Shown one piece after another: positions 10,493 to 22,417 of a DNA stretch of 64,000 nt. The notes under the pieces were generated by a model, which had not been told where the DNA came from, did not search any database, and was given only the letters and a program-made list of their open reading frames with translations. The stretch spans positions 243,318,166 through 243,382,165 of the forward strand of contig CM077666.1 in NCBI GenBank assembly GCA_039707655.1. The letters are read 5' to 3'. The first letter of the stretch is position 1, and every line of letters starts with the position of its first letter. The position numbers and the translations under genes were made by a program. Source of the stretch: Elymus sibiricus (lineage: Eukaryota > Streptophyta > Magnoliopsida > Poales > Poaceae).

Positions 10493-12750
10493 TAGCCCGT
10501 ATCGCTTCTAGCACCTCTTCTCTCTCAAAGTGCGGCGCGCTGGCGATTTTGCCGTCAATTGAGGTCGGTTTCCTCCCACTCCCTCCCACATGTTAGTGAT
10601 ATGCCAAGAGCATTCTAAAAAAAGTGATATGCCAAGAGGAAGCGCTTTGACCGACGGACCAAACACGAAAGGCGTGCCGTGAGTGAGTCCAGTTTCTTGT
10701 TTTGAACTTGTTTGGTGTAGTAGTAAAAGTAACACTTGATTTTGCACCTTCATAGATTGATTCGAATCCCCGCTAAAAAGGCGCTTCGCTATCTACTAAT
10801 CCCGTCAACCGTCCTGCTACAGTATATCACTCACATCTGGTTTATAGAGCTTAATCTCCAAATTTTTGTATTACTATACCATTTTGTCGGTCTCAATTTT
10901 ATTGGTCACATTCACATGTTTAGATTTCAAAGCGCATTAAATTATTGCGTGCAAGGATTAACAGAAAACTAACCAATGCATGTAAATGTTCTTGGTCATT
11001 GTACTCCTCATGCATGCATGCGTTGCAATTAATACTGCATGATACGTACTAGTACTCCAAACGCTCACCATCTAGTAGTTCATTGGTTGGTTTTGATTTT
11101 TTAATTGAGCCCCATAAACCCATACACTTGATGTTGTGCTGCTACCGTCCAATATTCGTGTGTGGTGGTTTCTAGAATAAAAAGGAGGTATTTACTGTGG
11201 GAAAGGTGAAATGATGGTTGCTTCGTCCGAGCAACTTACTGTGGGAATATTGGAGTACGAGCAGATTCAACGAATAGTGAAATGATGGTTGCTTCGTCCG
11301 AGCAACTTACTGTGGCAAAGGTGGGGCTCTGTGATTTGACTACTCGTTAGACATTATTACTGCGGCGCAACGACCGGGGTGAACCTCCCCTGTGGTTGTG
11401 CACTCAATATTGGTGCATGGCACATGGACCCAGATGCTGGATGTCCCACATGTCGATGAAAAGAAGTTCAATGGTTTCTGGCATTGCTACCAAGCTTTCA
11501 GGATTTGTTTATATGTCACATAATTTTCCAGCATAATAAATTATACTGTAATGCTATGAAGCTTTCAACTTTGGTTTCATGTGTCCTCTTGCCTCCAAGG
11601 TTGTCTCGTTACAACATTCCTTCAAATACAAAGGAAACTAACATGGATGCTAATGCATCTCAATGATTCGCAGATCAGCCCCAATATTTACATCACAACT
11701 GAAGACAAAGTTGTGACGCAGCTCTGTCGAACTGAACAAGACATGTTAGCCAAGAAAGAAGTCTATGGAGGACATGGACCATCCGGTCATTTTGCGCAGT
11801 TCCACTAAAATCGAGCTGAGCATCCCTGTCTGCAAAGATATTGAATAAGTGTTATTACAATAATAGTGGCACTAGTTGATGAAACATACACACACAAATA
11901 GAAGCCGATCACCTTTGCAATCTCTCGTAAAACTAACTACTTGTTGGAGAAGATTAGGCTCAGAGTTGGATGAGGAGGATAGCACAACCAATCTCCCTTT
12001 GTGCAGTCCCACTGAAATGTAGAAACGTTGCCCGTGTGACATTATAGTGGAACTGCACAAAACACTCTTAAGAACAAAGTGATTTGTGCAGTTCACCAAA
12101 AGGTCGCAATAGCAACGAGGTGAAATGGATAGCCCTGTTTGCAAAAAGTGGTAGAAAGGAAACAATTACTGGCCAATAACAGTTGATGACAAATACGTCG
12201 ACAAAAAGAAGCATATTCATTGTCTTAAGGGGGAGATAGCAGCACAGTGGCTTCTCTCAAACAATGTGAGGACGAGATTGCAAAATGGGAAGTACGCTGG
12301 CCGAGCTACATTTTAGGCAAAGAACTAGAGAAGATCCACATGCGGGATTTTCCACATGCAGCAACATGGGAAGTTGGGCAGTGGAGCAAGGCCGGTTCCA
12401 TAGGAAGCTATCCCTGAGGGTCATCGGGATGTAACTAGGAGGGCGGCGGCTGGCGGGATCTGCTGCGGCAGCGAGCAAGGGGCGAAGGCCCTACAGTGCC
12501 AGAGCTTGGTCGAAGAGAACGGCGGGTACCGCAGATCGGGACGTGCCGGTGGTGAGTTTCCTGCCTCGATGCCGGCAACCGGAGCAACGCTGCACATCCT
12601 CCCTTTCCGCCGGTGGACGGGATCCTGCCGGATCAGTGACCAGCGATGAGAGAGAGAGAGAGATTGGACACCGCCATCTTGTGTGAGAGAGTGTGAAGAG
12701 ACGAACCCCAGCAAGCAAGCATTGAGGCTCCTGCCCATATTTTATAGTAT
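10493..12750. other. 2.3 kb without a recognised gene
   Basis: Only short frames are present, with no recognisable domain and no LTR or inverted-repeat termini. A 39-base direct repeat lies at 11206-11244 and 11277-11315. The last 300 bases (about 12420-12720) are G+C-richer and could be the 5' end of a gene on the - strand, but overlapping frames on that strand do not favour one reading. This is the best candidate in the window for low-copy DNA. Confidence 0.4.
11206..11315 (+). repeat. 39-bp direct repeat, 71-bp spacing
   Basis: A 39-base block beginning GTGAAATGATGGTTGCTTCG occurs at 11206-11244 and again at 11277-11315 without mismatch, separated by 32 other bases. A CTGTGG word also occurs just before the first copy. 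It looks like a small local duplication. Confidence 0.8.
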
Positions 12751-12755
12751 ATAGT
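12751..12755. other. Target-site duplication of Gypsy element 2 (left copy)
   Basis: ATAGT here is repeated at 22413-22417, directly after the other end of the element. A five-base duplication is normal for LTR retrotransposon integration and shows that the element is complete and inserted in one event. Confidence 0.9.
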
Positions 12756-14159
12756 TGATAGCCTGCAAGTGCACAGGGTTTAGTTGTAGCCTTTTCGAAG
12801 TAAGAGTATCGATCCCACAGGGAGCACAGGAATCAAGCTTTTGCCCCTAGTAGAGAATTATGTAACTTTGTGCCTGCAGATAACTGTAGACTTGAAGCAG
12901 AGTGAGGGCGGATTTAAATAAAGATTGAGTGAAATGGTAACTAGTAACTGAATAACATAAAAGTAAATGTAAGACAAGGAAGGTAAATAACGATAAAACA
13001 ACATAATTAAAAAGGCGTTCTCAGGGAGTCTGGAATCCCCAATGGTATGTTGCTAGTACTACTACGCACGAGCATAGCATGCAAAGGATACTTGAGCCAC
13101 TGTTGATGTTTATGCTGTGCCGAGCCGGGTACAGAACACGTTCTACTCATGGTAGACTTCGTGCCACACACGCCACCATCATAGTCTCCCCAGTGGGTTA
13201 CGACTCACGATAATTAAGGGTCTCCCCATGGACGCGGCCACACCAAGGGTTCTCCGTGATCCCCGATCACTTGTAAGGGTTAGGAGCAATAGGCTTTTAC
13301 TGTCACCTCGAATTACCTCCAAATCCTAAAACTATGCAAAGACAGTGATATACTTCGTGGCCAATATAGGCACAAATGCTGAGTGGGGCCCCTTCACAAC
13401 ATTGACGAAGTTATTAAACTAAGCATTCAACAGAGGATCTCATATCCATGATAAACGTTTCAGATCCTACACATACCAAGGTTCAACCATATCCCCGAGA
13501 ACTAAGGGTCTACTCACACATAAGAACAACAATCATCATGGCAATGGTAATTGGATACATGGGCGAATGATTCAACCGATACACTGAAGGATCCACTAGG
13601 GTTCTTGATGTTGCAGATGATAAGGATGTGGATGACGATGAAGATGAAGATGGTGATGATGTAGATGTTGATGATGATGCCGTTCCTCGCACGATGAGAA
13701 GAATCCCCTTCTTTTCCCGGTTGATCCTCCCACCGGATGGGCTCCGGTGGCTAGGGTTCTACCTTCTGGATGCGTTTTTGGTGTTTCTGTTCATCCCCTC
13801 CCCGATCCACTTCGACGGGGTGAAAGCAGTCGATCTCCCAGAGGCGGCGGCGCGCCAAACGACCGCTCATGCGAGCGTACGCGGTCGCATGGAACGCCGT
13901 CGTTCGCTCTGAAAGCACGACGACGGCTATTTTCTTTAGCCTTCTTGCTTGATCTTTTTATGAAAAGTGTTTATCACCTTTAATGTGTGATTCAACTGCC
14001 ATTTCCGAGGATTTCCTCCATTAAATGGATATTGCTCCAAAAGACGTTACCTGAGAGATTATCAACAAAAAGAAATGCACGAACGCGGTAAAATTGCACA
14101 AAGCCCACCTTGTAGGCACAAAATATATAGGAAAAACGTCACGTAAATTGGACTCATCA
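12756..14159 (-). repeat. 3' LTR of Gypsy element 2
   Basis: 1404 bp, starting TGATAGCC and ending ACTCATCA on the + strand, and highly similar to 21010-22412. It contains a GAT/GAC-rich triplet stretch (about 13618-13682) that would read as an Asp/Glu run; since it recurs in the other LTR it is not a separate gene. A G+C-rich near-palindromic block lies at 13861-13912. Confidence 0.93.
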
Positions 14160-14174
14160 ACTCCCCCAAGCTTA
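14160..14174 (-). promoter_or_regulatory. Terminal polypurine tract of element 2
   Basis: On the - strand this reads AAGCTTGGGGGAGT directly before the 3' LTR, the same core as in element 1. It fixes the orientation of the element. Confidence 0.85.
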
Positions 14175-15058
14175 AGTTTTGTTCATCCCTGAGCAAGTAT
14201 TGTGGCTTGTAAAGAACAAGGTCACCCTTGTGTTTATAACATACAGATATCAAAAGGTATGAGTCCATTACTCCCGAGAGGAACATTTGTTGACGCGTAT
14301 ATGTGGCAAACAATAGCCCATACTTACTCTGGTAATGATCATGCATGCATCCACATCTTTTCATTTAATTTTACTGAGGACAAGTAACAATTTCATATTC
14401 TAGTTCATTGTTGTTTCAACCGGGCAAGTTATTTCTTAATTTTGCTTGTATAAAGTTTTTACCAAAGGGTTCAGTCTCTCCTCATTGAATCATACTAAAG
14501 GCTCAATGAAATTTGAAGTGTAAGCCAACCTTATTCTTAGAGAGACTTCATTTCCCATGGTATTTTAGTAGAGGATCAATTTATTTGCTTGCCCTCAAGT
14601 AAGTTGAACTTTTCAATGAGCTAGCATATATAGTTGTTTTATCTCCCTTCAAAAATTTGCACAACTAAGATGTGGGGGACTTATAATCATTATGTAAGTA
14701 AATATGCACTACTACTTAGATCACACCAACTATCAAGCACGTTCTTCAAACGAAAGTAATGATCTCACACATGAAGATATCCTCAAACTCATTGTAAGAG
14801 ATCATTCCTTATTCAAGAGGAAAATCGATAGTTCAATCTTATTGAAAATAAAGCTTATTATCTAATCTCACGGAAAAGTAAATGCGGAAAGGGTAAAGCT
14901 ACAAAGTGCACATGAACCTCCCCCAAGCTTACAATCAAGCAGGGGAGATCCAGGCACAAAGCGTTTCATGCTCACTCCTGGAATTCCTGGAAGGCAGCGC
15001 AGATGCCCTTAAGCTTGTTCTTCGGTTCCTCGGTCACGGCTTGCTGATCATCTACAAC
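14175..15058 (-). other. 3' non-coding region of element 2 with internal polypurine tract
   Basis: AT-rich, without coding signs. At 14917-14930 the - strand reads AAGCTTGGGGGAGG, a second copy of the tract about 130 bases after the ORF3 stop, matching the arrangement in element 1. Confidence 0.6.
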
Positions 15059-15553
15059 CTAGGTCAAAAACTCAAGTTGTGCAGTGTTGTTAAGAGTATC
15101 AATCATAAGCCCGATCTTATGAAAAAGACCATCTACTCTTGCTTCCAAATCTTTGCTCATCAACCAGTAAGAATCAATCCCATCTCCGATCACATTAACA
15201 CAGGCCTTGGAAACTTTCTCCAACTCCCGAATATTTTCCTTCATCTCCTCTGGGGTTGGTGGTTCCTTTCCCCACTCAGATTGAGGAGGCCCCAGAGGAA
15301 ATAACGGAATAGATCCACGGATATTGAATTGATAGGGGTTAGGAGGATACCCATCTGGAATAGTGTCATCATCTCCTTCTTTTGCTGGTTCTTCCTCCTC
15401 GATCTCCACCACCTCGACCTTCTCTTCCATATCCTTCTTCTCCTCACGTGGTTCTTCCTTGACGCTAAGCTTCCTCGGGTCTTCCCAACCTGAGGGCTCA
15501 ACGTCGTCCAAGTTGGGGAAGGGGATGATGTGAGCACAGGTGGACGAGATCAT
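15059..15553 (-). CDS. ORF3 of Gypsy element 2 (acidic protein)
   Basis: An intact frame of about 164 codons from ATG 15553 to TAG 15059-15061. The N-terminal half is strongly charged (alternating Glu and Lys/Arg, then KVEVVEIEEEEP); a Pro/Tyr/Asn-rich middle and a C-terminal half with heptad-like Leu/Val spacing follow. No signal peptide or membrane segment is visible. In position and composition it corresponds to ORF3 of element 1. It remains open although gag-pol of the same element is broken. An acceptor-like pyrimidine tract ending GCAG lies about 20 bases upstream of the ATG. Function unknown. Confidence 0.6.
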   Translation of the reverse strand: MISSTCAHIIPFPNLDDVEPSGWEDPRKLSVKEEPREEKKDMEEKVEVVEIEEEEPAKEGDDDTIPDGYPPNPYQFNIRGSIPLFPLGPPQSEWGKEPPTPEEMKENIRELEKVSKACVNVIGDGIDSYWLMSKDLEARVDGLFHKIGLMIDTLNNTAQLEFLT

Positions 15554-16231
15554 GGCGGCGATCGTGCTTGTTGCCTGCAACTAAAAGCTTTTTGGAGGAG
15601 ATGGGAGGCAAAGAAGATGAGAGATTAGATGGTTTTAGGTTTATGGGTGTCCCTTTCTCCCTTTTATGAAGGTCAAGCCTGTAGGTAATCACGAGATATG
15701 AGATAATAAGTTAGTTAGAAAGAAATTAAAACAAAATCAGGAAAGAATCGTGCCAGCCGTGTCAACGACGGCCTTCCCGGTCGTTTGACCTGCTACTGGA
15801 TCTCTTCTCTCTCTTTTTTTCCTTTTTTATTTATTTTTTTACCTGCCGCAAGGAATGGACTGAATGACCGCTCATATGGGTGCGTCCGGTCGTCCGGAAC
15901 ACCGTCTTTGATTCTGTTCTCGCAGCGCTCGCCGAGGGCATTCCATACGACCACTCAAACAAGTGCCTACGCCCGTATGGTACACGGTCTTTGATTCTGA
16001 CTCCTGCGGCTCCTCCGTCTCTTTTTCGTGTGACCGCACAAACGGGCGCTCACGGTCGTTTGGAACGCCGTCTTTGATTCTGCTGGCGGCTGTGCCAATT
16101 TTTTCCTTAGAAAAATTTTCATCCCTGAAAGATTAGTGGCAAAGCTCCCAACTATACATGAAAATTCCAAGCTCTGAGACGTAAGATTAAACAAGTCTAG
16201 ATATTCACATCTATTTTATCGGAGTGTTGAC
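15554..16231 (-). promoter_or_regulatory. Pol-ORF3 interval with three copies of an LTR-like block
   Basis: Blocks at 15866-15916, 15949-15999 and 16032-16082 (period 83 bases) share the order GACCGC, GGTCG, GGAAC, CCGTC with the LTR block at 13861-13912 and its partner at 22115-22166. No full-length frame crosses the interval. As in element 1, part of the LTR thus appears again between pol and ORF3. An acceptor-like site near 15574 precedes ORF3. Promoter function is inference. Confidence 0.5.
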
Positions 16232-19200
16232 CTATACTCGTTGTTCCTTATGGAGAGCTTCGGCTTGCTCGATCATGAGGAAACTTACTTCTTCTATATT
16301 CCGCTCTTCTTGCTCATTCGCAAGGTATATCTTTAAGCGTTGTCCATTCACGATCCAGGGACCATCCTTCCCTCCTTTAAGGCGAACAGCTCCGGAATTA
16401 TACACCTCTTCTATCTCATAGGGCCCTTCCTAGTGAGACCTAAGCTTCCCTGGAAACAAATTGAGATGAGAGTTAAATAGGAGGACCTTGTCCCCTGCAG
16501 TGAAGGTTCGTTTCAGTATCTTACGATCATGCCACATTTTAACCTTTTCTTTGAACAACCTGGCACTCTCGTAAGCACTGTTGCGAAGTTCATCTAGAGC
16601 ATGCATATCCAACAACCTTTTTTCTCTAGCTTCTTTAAGATTAAGATTTATATTTTTGATTGCCCAGAAAGCTTTATGCTCTAGTTCTAAGGGTAAATGA
16701 CAAGCCTTACCGTACACCATTTTGTATGGTAACATCCCCATGGGATTCTTGTAAGCGGTGCGGTAAGCCCAGAGTGTTTCATTCAGCTTTGATGCCCAAT
16801 CTTTCCTAGACTTCTGCACCGTCTTTTGCAGTATCGTCTTTATTTCCCTGTTGGAGAGTTCCACCTGCCCACTAGTTTGTGGATGATATGGTGAAGCTAT
16901 TCGGTGAGTCACCCCGTACTTACGAAGTACTCTTCTGAATATTCCCTGTATGAAATGAGATCCACCATCAGTGTTAAGAATTTTAGGAACTCTAAACCTG
17001 GGCAGTATGATGTCCTTTATCATCTTCAACGAAGTAGCCGCATCTGCATGCTTGGTTGGCAGAGCTTCAACCCATTTTGTAACATAATCAACAGCCACAA
17101 GTTTATGAGTGTACCCATCTGAGACAGGAAAATGTCCTAAATAGTCCAATCCCCAAACATCAAAAGGTTCACAAACTAAACTATAGTTCATAGGCATTTC
17201 TTGTCTTCTCCCAATATTACCTGTGTGTTGACATGCGTCACAATTTTTAACAAACCTGTGAGCATCTCTGAAGAGTGTAGGCCAGTAAAATCCTAATTGA
17301 AGCACCTTGGCGGCGGTCCTATCTCTAGCATGGTGTCCTGCATAAGGGCTACTATGGCACCCTTCCAGTATAGCATTCATTTCATGTTCTGGGACACATC
17401 GCCTTATCATGTCATCCGGTCCATGCCGATAGAGAAATGGGTCATCCCAGAAATAATACTTCAGATCACTGAAGAACTTTTTTCTTTGATGATAACTCAT
17501 GTCGGGCGGCATGTACTTTCCTACAAGAAAGTTAGCGTAATCCGCAAACCAAGGTTCTATCTTTTTAACCATAGTCAAACTCTCACCTGGAAAGGATTCA
17601 TTTATAGGCACTGGATCATAAGGTATTCTTTCCATGCGTGATAGGTGGTCTGCTACTAGGTTGTCGTCCCCTTTGCGGTCTACTATCTGCAAATCAAATT
17701 CAAGAAGTAGTAATATCCACCTAATCAACCGGGGTTTAGCGTCCTTCTTTGCAAGAAGATAACGTAAAGCACGGTGATCGGTGTGGACTATCACTTTTGA
17801 GTTAATAATATAAGGACGAAATTTGTCACAAGCAAAAACAATAGCTAGCAATTCTTTTTCAGTGGTTGCCAAGTGTACTTGGTCTTCATCCAAACTCCTG
17901 CTAGCATAAAAGATCACATTAAGTTTTTTATCAGCCCGCTGTCCTAGAATAGCACCAATAGCATAATTGCTTGCATCACACATGATCTCAAAGGGCTCAT
18001 CCCACTTTGGAGGTTTGATGATGGCGGCTGTGATCAAGGCATCTCTTAACTTCTCATAAGCCTGCACACAGATCTTATCAAAGGAGTAAGGCACATCTTT
18101 GTGCAATAGGTCAATCAGAGGTTTAGATATTTTGGAGAAATCTTTGATAAATCTTTTATAGAAACTAGCATGTCCCATAAAGGTTTGCATACCTTTCATA
18201 TCTTGAGGGTAAGGTAAACTTTCTATTACCTCAATTCTATCTTGGTCGATCTCAATACTCTATCCTGAGACTCTATGTCCCAGCACCACACCTTCCGTGA
18301 CCATAAAATGACTCTTCTCCCAATTTAGTACGAAACCTGTTTCCTCACATCTCTGCAAAACTTTTGTGAGATTATAGAGACAATTATCAAAGGACGTGCT
18401 TTAGACAGAAAAACTGTCCATGAACACTTCAACAATTTTTTCAATATAATCAGGAAAAAAAATTAGATATGCCCTTTTGAAACGAGGGTGGCCCATTACA
18501 TAGACCAAATGGCATTCTATGATATGCATAAGTACCGTACGGGCAGGTGAAGGTGGTCTTTTCTTGATCTTCAGGTCGGATTGGTATTTGAGAGAACCCA
18601 GAATATCCATCAAGGTAGCAGAAATAAGAGTTATTGGCCAATCTCTCCAATATCTCATTTATGAATGGCAGTGGGTAATGATCCTTCTTCGTAAATTTAT
18701 TTAATTTCCTGAAATCAACACACATTTCATATCCAATAACAACCCTAGTAGGGACTAGGTCATTGTTTTCATTAGTTACTACGGAAATTCCTCTTTTCTT
18801 AGGAATGCAATGGACCGGACTTACCCATTTGCTATCAGATATAGGGTAAATTACCCCAGCATCAAGAAGACGTATTATTTCTTTTCTTACCACATTTTTG
18901 GATGCCGGGTGGAGTCTCCGTTGGCTCTCAATTACGGGTTTAACCCCTTCTTCAGTAGGTATTGCATGAGAATATATAGAAGGATGTATCCCTTTTACAT
19001 CCTGGATTGAATAGCCCAAAGCCTTTCGATGCTTACTCAGCACTGATAAGAGTTTCTCTATCTCTTTACCTGAAGGGTCAGCATTAACAATAATAGGGAA
19101 TCTTTCTGTATTATCCATAAACTCATACCTCAACCCTTTGGGTAATGGTTTTAAATTCGGGGGAGGTAAATCCTCATCTCCCTTTCTTTCAAGTGCTTCA

Positions 19201-20906
19201 TAAAATTTATTAAGACGCTGGCATACTATTGGTGTTGCATCCATTATCATCTCGATCTCTTCTTTTTCTTCATCTTCATATAAAGATCCTGGAATCACCA
19301 ATACCCATTCAACTTCATCTTCTGGTGTTTGGAGATGGATTTCAGCTAGTTGATTTAATTCCTGCTCCTCATTATCCCGAACTTCTTCTTCATACGGCTT
19401 ACTTAATATAGAGGAAAATGGGAACTTTATCATCTCATCTCCCCACTTCATAGAGATAGATCTCTTCTTTATATAGGCTCCTGCAACATTCAAAAAGGAG
19501 GTTCCAAAAACAATAGGACAATCTTTATCCTCAGAAATCATTAGTACAAAAATATCAATGGGATAAATGAGAGAGCCTATTATTAGGTTGACATCTTTAA
19601 GGAGGCCACAGGGTTTCCTTTCGGTTTTATCTGCAAGCTTGATGATAACGTCAGTAGGCTCAAGGGTGCAAGGAGCAATATCATCATAAACTTTAGCATA
19701 AAGACTATAAGGAATAATATTAACCGGTGAACCGGGGTCACACAACCCAAAATATGTCTTGCATCCAAAGGAACATGATAAAATTTGTTTACCTACATTT
19801 TTACCTTCGGTACACCCTTTAAGATAAGAAGTGGTATCCCTATCCAAATAAACCTCTTTATTCACCACCGGTATAGGTGTAGCAAGTTCTTTAATTATGT
19901 TAACGTAGGGTGGAGTCCCACATTGTTCCATCTTGACATTCTTCTTCCCTTTTTCTGAGGGTGTCCCTTCTAGCTTTTTACCATTTAGCTTCTGATAGGC
20001 TTCTTTTCGCCTTTCAGGCGGAGTAGTCTTTTTCTTTATGGCTTCCACCATGCGAATAGCCTTAGACTCCCTGCTGAATTTTAAGTACTTCTTCTCTGGC
20101 AAGTTCAAGAACTTAGAAAAATCTTTCAAAACATGCAGCATGGGGTCAGTTCCAATATTTAACTCACGACGTAAATCTTTTACTTTCGAAGTTCTAAGGA
20201 AAGATTTAATGCTATCATAAACAGGATCAACTTTACTCTTTACCTTTGAACAAAGGTACAAATTCTCAACATTGTTCCTCATCATGTCAAGTAAACTCCA
20301 AGCATCTGATATCTCGGTTCCCAAAAAGGAACCTTTAGAGGCAAGATCTAAAGCTTGTTTACTTTGTGAATTAAGCCCACCATAAAAGAAGTTGACTATT
20401 AAAAAGTCAGGATAATGATGTTCAGGGCATGCAAGAAGTATTTCACGATACCTTTTATATGCATCCACTAGCTTGTCACCTTCCCGCTGTCCAAAGCTGA
20501 TTATCTTCCTCCTGATCGTATATAGCTTCCCTTGAGGAAAATAATAAGAGGAAAATGCAGCCAATAATTTTGGCCAACTTCTCAGTGTATTTATATCTTG
20601 GCTTCTTAGCCATCCTTTAGCTGCTCCCTGGAGAGAATAGGTAAATACTTTTGCTTTGATCTCGTCATTGGTTAACCCCTGCAACTGAAGAGTTCCGCAC
20701 GCAAGATTAAAGTTGTCAATATGCTCATAAGGACATTCAGTTGCATCACCTCAAAATATATTTTTTCTTATCATATCAATTAACTGAGGGTTTATCTCAT
20801 AAACTTTACCAGGTAGGTCAGGACCAATTGTTATAAAGTTCTCTCCTCGAGCCGGTCCTGCTACTAACTCAGCACCTACCTGATAAACTTGTTCTTGAAG
20901 GACCAT
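16232..20906 (-). pseudogene. gag-pol: gag-pol polyprotein of Gypsy element 2, decayed
   Basis: It reads on the - strand from ATG 20904-20906 to TAG 16232-16234. Domains: Retrotrans_gag-like (about 20680-20250), aspartic protease (near 19740), reverse transcriptase (about 18980-18270), RNase H (about 17990-17640), zinc site and integrase core (about 17330-16800, with LDYLG, TDGGSHF and GQVEL motifs). Breaks: TGA 20751-20753, frameshift near 18460-18480, TAA 18401-18403, TAG 18260-18262, TAG 16430-16432. The reverse transcriptase box normally FMDD reads FMDS, and the protease triad motif is an unusual CDPGSPVN. RNase H and integrase residues look intact. Defective. Confidence 0.92.
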
Positions 20907-20981
20907 GGCTGCTCTTTGTCTGCAAAAACCGTTAGATCACAAAATAATTCAAAACTCAAGGCAAGGCCCAAAAGCGCTCAG

Positions 20982-21000
20982 TTCCCCGGCAACGGCGCTA
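20982..21000 (-). promoter_or_regulatory. Primer-binding site of element 2 (tRNA-Asp type)
   Basis: The - strand reads TAGCGCCGTTGCCGGGGAA, differing from the element 1 site mainly by A for G at its second base. It lies 9 bases inside the 5' LTR boundary. Together with the terminal polypurine tract it fixes the - orientation. Confidence 0.8.
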
Positions 21001-21009
21001 GAAAAAGCT

Positions 21010-22412
21010 TGATAGCCTGCAAGTGCACAGGGTTTAGTTGTAGCCTTTTCGAAGTAAGAGTATCGATCCCACAGGGAGCACAGGAATCAGGCTTTTGCCC
21101 CTTGTAGAGAATTATGTAACTTTGTGCCTGCAGATAATTGTAGACTTGAAGCAAAGTGAGGGCGGATTTAAATAAGGATTGAGTGAAATGGTAACTTGTA
21201 ACTAAATAACATAAAAGTAAATGTAAGACAAGGAAGGTAAATAACGGTGAAACAACAGAATTAAAAAGGAGTTCTCAGGGAGTCCGGAATCCCCAATGGT
21301 ATGTTTCTAGTACTACTATGCACGAGCATAGCATGGAAATGATACTTGAGCCACTGTTGACGTTTATGCTGGGTGGAGCCGGGTACAGAACACGTTCTAC
21401 TCATGGTAGACTTCGTGCCACACACGCCACCATCATAGTCTCCCTCAGTGGGTTACGACTCATGATAATTAAGGGTCTCCCCGTGGATGCGGCCTCACTA
21501 AGGGTTCTCCGTGATCCCCGGTCACTTGTAAGGGTTAGGAGCAGTAGGCTTTTACTGTCACCTTGAATTACCTCCACATCCTAAACCTATGCAAAGACAG
21601 TGATATACTTCGTGGCCAATATAGGCACAAATGCTGAGTGGGGCCCCTTCACAACATTCATGAAGTTATTAAACTAAGCATTCAACAGAGGATCTCATAT
21701 CCATGATAAACGTTTCAGATCCTACAGATACCAAGGTTCATCCATATCCCCGAAAACTAAGGGTCTACTCACACATAAGAACAACAATCATCATGGCAAT
21801 GGTAATTGGATACATGGGTGAATGATTCAACTGATACACCGAAGGATCCACTAGGGTTCTTGATGTTGCAGATGATAAGGATGTGGATGATGATGAAGAT
21901 GAAGATGGTGATGATGTAGATGTTGATGATGATGTCATTCCTCGCGCGGTGAGAAGAATCCCCTTCTTCTCCCGGTTGATCCTCCCTCCAGATGGGCTCC
22001 GACGGCTAGGGTTCTGCCTTATGGATGCGTTTTTGGTGTTTCTGTTCGTCCCCTCCCCGATCCGCCTCGACGGGGTGAAATTAGTCGATCTCCCAGAGGC
22101 GGCGGCGCGCCAACGACCGCTCATGTGAGCGCGCGTGGTCGCATGGAACGCCGTCGTTCGCTCTGAAAGCAGGACGACGGCTGTTTCTTTGGCCTTCTTG
22201 CTTGCTCTTTTTATGGGAAGTGTTTATCACCTTTAATGCGTGATTCAACTGCCATTTCCGAGGATTTCCTCCATTAAATGGATATTGCTCCAAAAGACGT
22301 TACCTGAGAGATTATCAACAAAAAGAAGTGCGCAAACGCGGTAAAATTCCATAAAGCCCACCTTGTAGGCACAAAATATATAGGAAAAATGTCACGTAAA
22401 TTGGACTCATCA
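21010..22412 (-). repeat. 5' LTR of Gypsy element 2
   Basis: 1403 bp, nearly identical to 12756-14159, with a few substitutions and single-base indels. It is flanked on its outer side by the ATAGT duplication at 22413-22417. Confidence 0.93.
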
Positions 22413-22417
22413 ATAGT

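Larger units (their letters stand above)
12756..22412 (-). mobile_element. Athila-type Gypsy LTR retrotransposon 2, complete, reverse orientation
   Basis: A 9657-bp element with LTRs 12756-14159 and 21010-22412 and matching ATAGT duplications on both sides. Reading on the - strand: 5' LTR, tRNA-Asp-type primer site, gag-pol, an interval with LTR-like repeats, ORF3, internal polypurine tract, terminal polypurine tract, 3' LTR. The order is the same as in element 1, but LTR and protein sequences differ clearly, so it belongs to a different family of the same lineage. Gag-pol carries four stops and a frameshift. Confidence 0.95.

Noticed and set aside
13618..13912. Acidic Asp/Glu-run frame
   Set aside because: It lies in an LTR and is repeated at 21876-22128; the run is a GAT/GAC triplet repeat.
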